Source: Bradyrhizobium frederickii
Lineage (GTDB): Bacteria > Pseudomonadota > Alphaproteobacteria > Rhizobiales > Xanthobacteraceae
Direction: 5' to 3'
NCBI RefSeq assembly: GCF_004570865.1
Contig: NZ_SPQS01000012.1
Coordinates: 124,001 to 188,000 of the forward strand
DNA length: 64,000 bases
In this document: positions 61,336 to 64,000 of the stretch, one piece after another
How the letters are laid out: every line of letters starts with the position of its first letter
How positions within the stretch are numbered: position 1 is the first letter of the stretch
Translations under genes and position numbers: made by a program
The notes under the pieces: generated by a model
The model's input: only the letters and a program-made list of their open reading frames with translations
Database searches by the model: none
Told to the model about the DNA's origin: nothing

Positions 61336-61762
61336 TTAGCTTCAATCCAGACGAATAAAGGCCGGCTCTTTGAGCCGGCCTTCTGCATTGGGAGGCTCAG
61401 ATGACCAAGACTTACCGACAAGTCCCCACTTCGGAGATTGCCGCTGAACTGAACAAGGCATTTCGCTTCAGCTGAACCTCACACAATCTGCAAGGCGATC
61501 GGCCAGACGCTCAAGAATTTCAACGTCGCAGGAATCTCGAAAACAACCGGGCTGCCGCGCACTGCCGACCACCGAAGCAGCCACCCGCCGCCGATCGTCG
61601 CGCACGCGGCCCCGCCGGCGCGCGCCCTACGCCCGGTCAATCCGCCCGAGAAATGATTTGGACAAATGGTCGGAGCGGAGAGGGACCCTTCATTGAGCGG
61701 GCGCGCTGGTTGATCGATTGGAGGTTGTCGCGTAGTGTCCGGACCTCCAGAAGCAGACCTCC
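61336..61762. other. Intergenic stretch with remnants before the acyltransferase
   Basis: After the terminator, a 24-codon frame (MTKTYRQVPTSE) begins at 61401 with GGGAGG upstream, but is too short to support. From 61667 to 61677 the eleven bases TGGTCGGAGCG equal the 3' end of the tRNA-Pro at 62970-62980, and GAGAGG follows in both. Otherwise nothing recognisable was found. It may be degenerate sequence at an island edge. Confidence 0.35.
61358..61384 (+). terminator. Rho-independent terminator of the Omp25-like gene
   Basis: AAGGCCGGCTC at 61358-61368 and GAGCCGGCCTT at 61372-61382 form a perfect 11-bp stem around TTT, followed by TTCTGC. It lies 22 bases after the stop codon. Confidence 0.85.
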
Positions 61763-62890
61763 ATGTTCAATCTCAATCCCGCCAAGAACGGAACTTCGAT
61801 GGCGCTGGACGCGCTCCGCGCGCTCGCGGCGCAGGCGGTCTGCATCGGACACGGAATCTCTTTCTTCATGCCGCAGCTACGCGGCGGCGCGTTGCCTCTC
61901 CCGCAAAACGTCGGCGTGCTGCTCTTTTTCGTGCTGTCCGGATTTTTGATCAGCTATACTTTGGTCGAGAGATCTTCCAGAGACTCGCAGTACGGGTTTT
62001 CTCATTTTTTCATCGAACGCTTGGCCCGTATTTATTCGGGGCTGGTACCCTGCTTGCTCGCCATCGCCGCGATCGACGCGTTGACACTGCATTTCATCGG
62101 AGATGCGACTCTCGCTGCCAGCTACAATTTTAAGGCGTTCGTCGCCAACATCTTCATGATCGAGACGTACCGCGGTCCGCTCGAGCATTTCAGTTTCTTG
62201 CGGGCGCCAACATTCGGATCAGGCAGTCAGCTGTGGACGCTCGTCATCGAATGGCACATCTATCTCTTTGTCGCAGCACTCTTCTTCTTGGGCGCGCGGC
62301 CTCAAGCAGCGCTCCTACTCATCCCTGTCGCCCTGTTCTTTGGGCAAATCCCCATCCACTACATTTTTGGCGCGCTTCAGAATGATGGGCTCGGCCAATC
62401 TTTGTTTCTGTTGTGGCTCGGAGGCGCCTACGTCTACTTTCTCGCGCGCCGCGGTTGGCTCCCGCCTCGCAAGGTCTCGCTGGCGATCGCCGTGGCATCT
62501 GCCGCGGCCTACTTCATGATTATGCGGCCTTATGCCGAGTATCAGCCAAGAACCTATCCTCTCCTCGTTCTGTTCTTGTACGGGATCGTTGGTGCGACGC
62601 AGGCAACAAAACCTTCCAGCTCGGCCGCCATCGTGCAGACGGTTCGGTTCTTTGCCGGATACTCCTTCACGCTGTACCTGCTCCACCACACGATCATGTA
62701 TCCAGCGTTCCTGCTCTGGAAGGACGGGGGATGGATCGTTTTCGGATGCACCGTCGTCCTGGCCAATGTACTCGCAGCAGTGCTCGCCTCGGTGACAGAG
62801 ATGCGGCACAAGCAGCTTGCGAGCTATCTGTTTTCCGTGCAGGAGAAGTTCGCGGTAACCCCCTTGGGCAATCCGCGCTCGCACAAGTAG
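61763..62890 (+). CDS. Acyltransferase family 3 membrane protein
   Basis: The 375-residue protein has ten or so membrane helices. Near its start is ALDALRALAAQAVCIGHGISFF, in which the His is the family's catalytic residue, then LFFVLSGFLISYTL and HFFIERLARIY. The end is HHTIMYPAFLLWK. Members acylate sugars of LPS, Nod factor or exopolysaccharide at the inner membrane. Codon use and base composition look less GC-rich than in the neighbours, for example around 61930-62000, and the gene lies beside a tRNA, which suggests acquisition. Confidence 0.9.
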   Translation: MFNLNPAKNGTSMALDALRALAAQAVCIGHGISFFMPQLRGGALPLPQNVGVLLFFVLSGFLISYTLVERSSRDSQYGFSHFFIERLARIYSGLVPCLLAIAAIDALTLHFIGDATLAASYNFKAFVANIFMIETYRGPLEHFSFLRAPTFGSGSQLWTLVIEWHIYLFVAALFFLGARPQAALLLIPVALFFGQIPIHYIFGALQNDGLGQSLFLLWLGGAYVYFLARRGWLPPRKVSLAIAVASAAAYFMIMRPYAEYQPRTYPLLVLFLYGIVGATQATKPSSSAAIVQTVRFFAGYSFTLYLLHHTIMYPAFLLWKDGGWIVFGCTVVLANVLAAVLASVTEMRHKQLASYLFSVQEKFAVTPLGNPRSHK

Positions 62891-62969
62891 GCTTCCAGGT
62901 TGTCGCGAACGCGCAACTGTCGGAAGCGGGCTCGAAGCCGGCGGTCAATCCACTTGCTTTGAAAGAATT

Positions 62970-63048
62970 GGTCGGAGCGAGAGGATTTGAACCTCCGACC
63001 CCTAGGTCTCCCAGACTAGTGCGCCAATCGAGCTGAGCCACACTCCGA
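62970..63048 (-). tRNA. tRNA-Pro-like gene with irregular arms
   Basis: Read on the minus strand, the acceptor CGGAGTG pairs with CGCTCCG, the T arm GGAGG-TTCAAAT-CCTCT is regular and CCA is encoded. The D stem GCTC/GCGC has a mismatch and the loop lacks the usual GG. The anticodon arm is CTAG-T-CTGGGAGA-CCTAG: either an 8-base loop or a bulged C, with GGG as anticodon and A at position 37 where Pro tRNAs have G. The 79-base length is two more than usual. It may be an expressed variant or a decaying copy. Confidence 0.65.
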
Positions 63049-63109
63049 ACGTCGTTCCATCAGCGTCGAAGCTATCACGAACAAGGGCTGCCATCCCCTG
63101 GCCGCACCA

Positions 63110-63862
63110 TCATTGCTTCAACATCGTGATGGGATGATCAAGTGCGATATCCAGCGAATTGCTCACCCCTCTCGTCAGCACATCCTGTATCCGTTGCCGG
63201 CCGAGATCGGCGTGCGAGCGTCCCAGGGCATCCGCCTTGTCGCCGTCCCTGGCCCTGATGGCGGCAACCATCGCGATGTGCTCCGTCAGGATCGTATCCA
63301 TGTGCTTCTGATACGCGGCCTTCGACGCGAAATGCTCCACATTGTAGGCCAGATAGGCGATGCGTAGCGCGAGCGTGAGCAGGTGGAGATAGTTGCGTTC
63401 GATCAGCTTGTTGCCGCAGGCGGCAGCGATCAGCGCGTGAAACCGCCAATTGCTTTCGTTCATCTCCTCCGCGCGTCCCGCCGCTTCATGCTGCTCGAAT
63501 GCAAGCCGCTCGGCATCGATCTCGGCAAGCTGGGCATCGGTTCGGCGTAGCGCCGCCCACCTGGTGACGAGCCGCTGGGTGATATCGAGCGCCTCGAACA
63601 TCTCGCGAAGGTCATCCCAGTTGAGGCTTGCGACGCTCGCGCCGCGGTTCGGCAGCAGCACCACCAGCGATTCCGAGGCGAGCCTGACGAGCGCCTCGTG
63701 CACGGGTGTTCGCGAGAGCCCCAATCTTGCCGCGAGGGCCGCCTCATCGAGCGGCGTGCCGGGCCGCAAGGTGAGCGACACGATCTCGCGCCGGAGCGCC
63801 GTATAGGCGAACTCGACGCCCTTCCCTTTGCCGGGCGGCGGAGGTGGTCTGCTGGCCATCAT
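63110..63862 (-). CDS. GntR family regulator (FadR/FCD type)
   Basis: The 250-residue protein has an N-terminal winged HTH (LRPGTPLDEAALAARLGLSRTPVHEALVRL in parts: DEAALAARLGL, SRTPVHEALVRLA) after a Pro-rich start, and a helical FCD ligand domain (about 95-235). That domain has DITQRLVTRWAALRR and metal-binding-type residues in NWRFHALIAAACGNK and TEHIAMVAAI. Such regulators sense organic acids. It is divergent from a gene that begins at 63986 and leaves the window; that gene is its likely target. The ATG is doubled (ATGATG). Confidence 0.9.
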   Translation of the reverse strand: MMASRPPPPPGKGKGVEFAYTALRREIVSLTLRPGTPLDEAALAARLGLSRTPVHEALVRLASESLVVLLPNRGASVASLNWDDLREMFEALDITQRLVTRWAALRRTDAQLAEIDAERLAFEQHEAAGRAEEMNESNWRFHALIAAACGNKLIERNYLHLLTLALRIAYLAYNVEHFASKAAYQKHMDTILTEHIAMVAAIRARDGDKADALGRSHADLGRQRIQDVLTRGVSNSLDIALDHPITMLKQ

Positions 63863-63889
63863 GAAATATCTTGCCTTGCTTTATTCATC

Positions 63890-63910
63890 GTGCATAAACT
63901 GTGCATGCAC
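63890..63910. promoter_or_regulatory. Operator-like repeat between gntR and the next gene
   Basis: GTGCAT at 63890-63895 is repeated at 63901-63906, where GTGCATGCAC (63901-63910) is a perfect palindrome. It lies 28 bases from the gntR start and 76 bases before the divergent ATG at 63986, an expected place for a FadR-type site. Confidence 0.5.
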
Positions 63911-63985
63911 GGTCATTCTATCACTTGCGCCGTGCCATGCGAGGGCGACGCCGGGCCGTTTTCGCGCAAGCAAAGGATCTCGTCC

Positions 63986-64000
63986 ATGAGCATCACTGCC
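63986..64000 (+). CDS. Start of a divergent gene (partial)
   Basis: Only MSITA is visible from ATG 63986, with AAAGGATCT upstream as a ribosome site, before the window ends. Its role cannot be told, but as the divergent neighbour of the GntR regulator it is probably under that regulator's control and may belong to catabolism of an organic acid or similar compound. Confidence 0.45.

Noticed and set aside
61401..61475. A 24-codon frame with a GGGAGG ribosome site after the Omp25-like gene
   Set aside because: It is too short and unrecognised. It may be a gene remnant, but nothing in the sequence supports expression as a protein.

Overview
The window is 64 kb of high-GC chromosomal DNA from an alphaproteobacterium of the Hyphomicrobiales. 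Bradyrhizobium or a close relative is the best fit. The grounds are the Omp2b-type porin, the Omp25-like barrel protein, the GcrA cell-cycle regulator, the order lptF-lptG-lptD-surA-pdxA-rsmA, several small proteins of a type I associate with that genus, and at least five families of intergenic palindromic repeats. No rRNA, CRISPR array, insertion sequence, nodulation or nitrogen-fixation gene was seen. The genus call rests on recalled family knowledge, not on a search.

Layout. 1-9 kb: end of a CzcA-type metal efflux pump with DUF3240, TerC, ndk, a small secreted protein, an ABC-F ATPase, a TctC-type binding protein, a lipoprotein, then holC-pepA. 9-17 kb: a tightly coupled envelope operon (lptF, lptG, lptD, surA-like, pdxA, rsmA) and a zinc alcohol dehydrogenase. 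18-25 kb: three Crp/Fnr regulators, a 1096-residue autotransporter with seven 50/51-residue repeats, and an AraC/GyrI-like regulator. 25-37 kb: mostly housekeeping (amidotransferase, AI-2E transporter, diguanylate cyclase, rplM-rpsI, thioesterase, enoyl-CoA hydratase, metY, ctaA). 37-46 kb: an exopolysaccharide cluster (deacetylase, FemAB-like acyltransferase, Wzz/kinase-like co-polymerase, glycosyltransferase, UndP-sugar transferase, ligase/polymerase). 46-54 kb: a broken marR beside a two-gene operon, two oxidoreductase or DUF169 genes, YdcF, an acetamidase/formamidase, gcrA, a candidate small RNA and the major porin. 54-64 kb: accessory regulators, hydrolases, an SDR, a sigma-54-type promoter with a small cysteine-containing protein, an outer-membrane barrel, an acyltransferase next to an irregular tRNA-Pro, and a GntR regulator.

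How the genes fit together. The lptF/G/D and surA genes build and fold the LPS export machine. The 37-46 kb genes assemble and lengthen a lipid-linked surface polysaccharide. The porin, Omp25-like barrel and autotransporter are the surface proteins. Several divergent gene pairs carry palindromes between their promoters (marR region, tetR/hydrolase, gntR) that are probable operators.

Most worth checking: a candidate ~80-nt RNA between gcrA and the porin; the marR pseudogene and its shared operator; the sigma-54 promoter of a 79-residue gene; the tRNA-Pro with an irregular anticodon arm and a partial copy of its 3' end 1.3 kb away flanking an acyltransferase; and two enzyme-fold proteins that appear to have lost catalytic residues. 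No single large undescribed system is evident.
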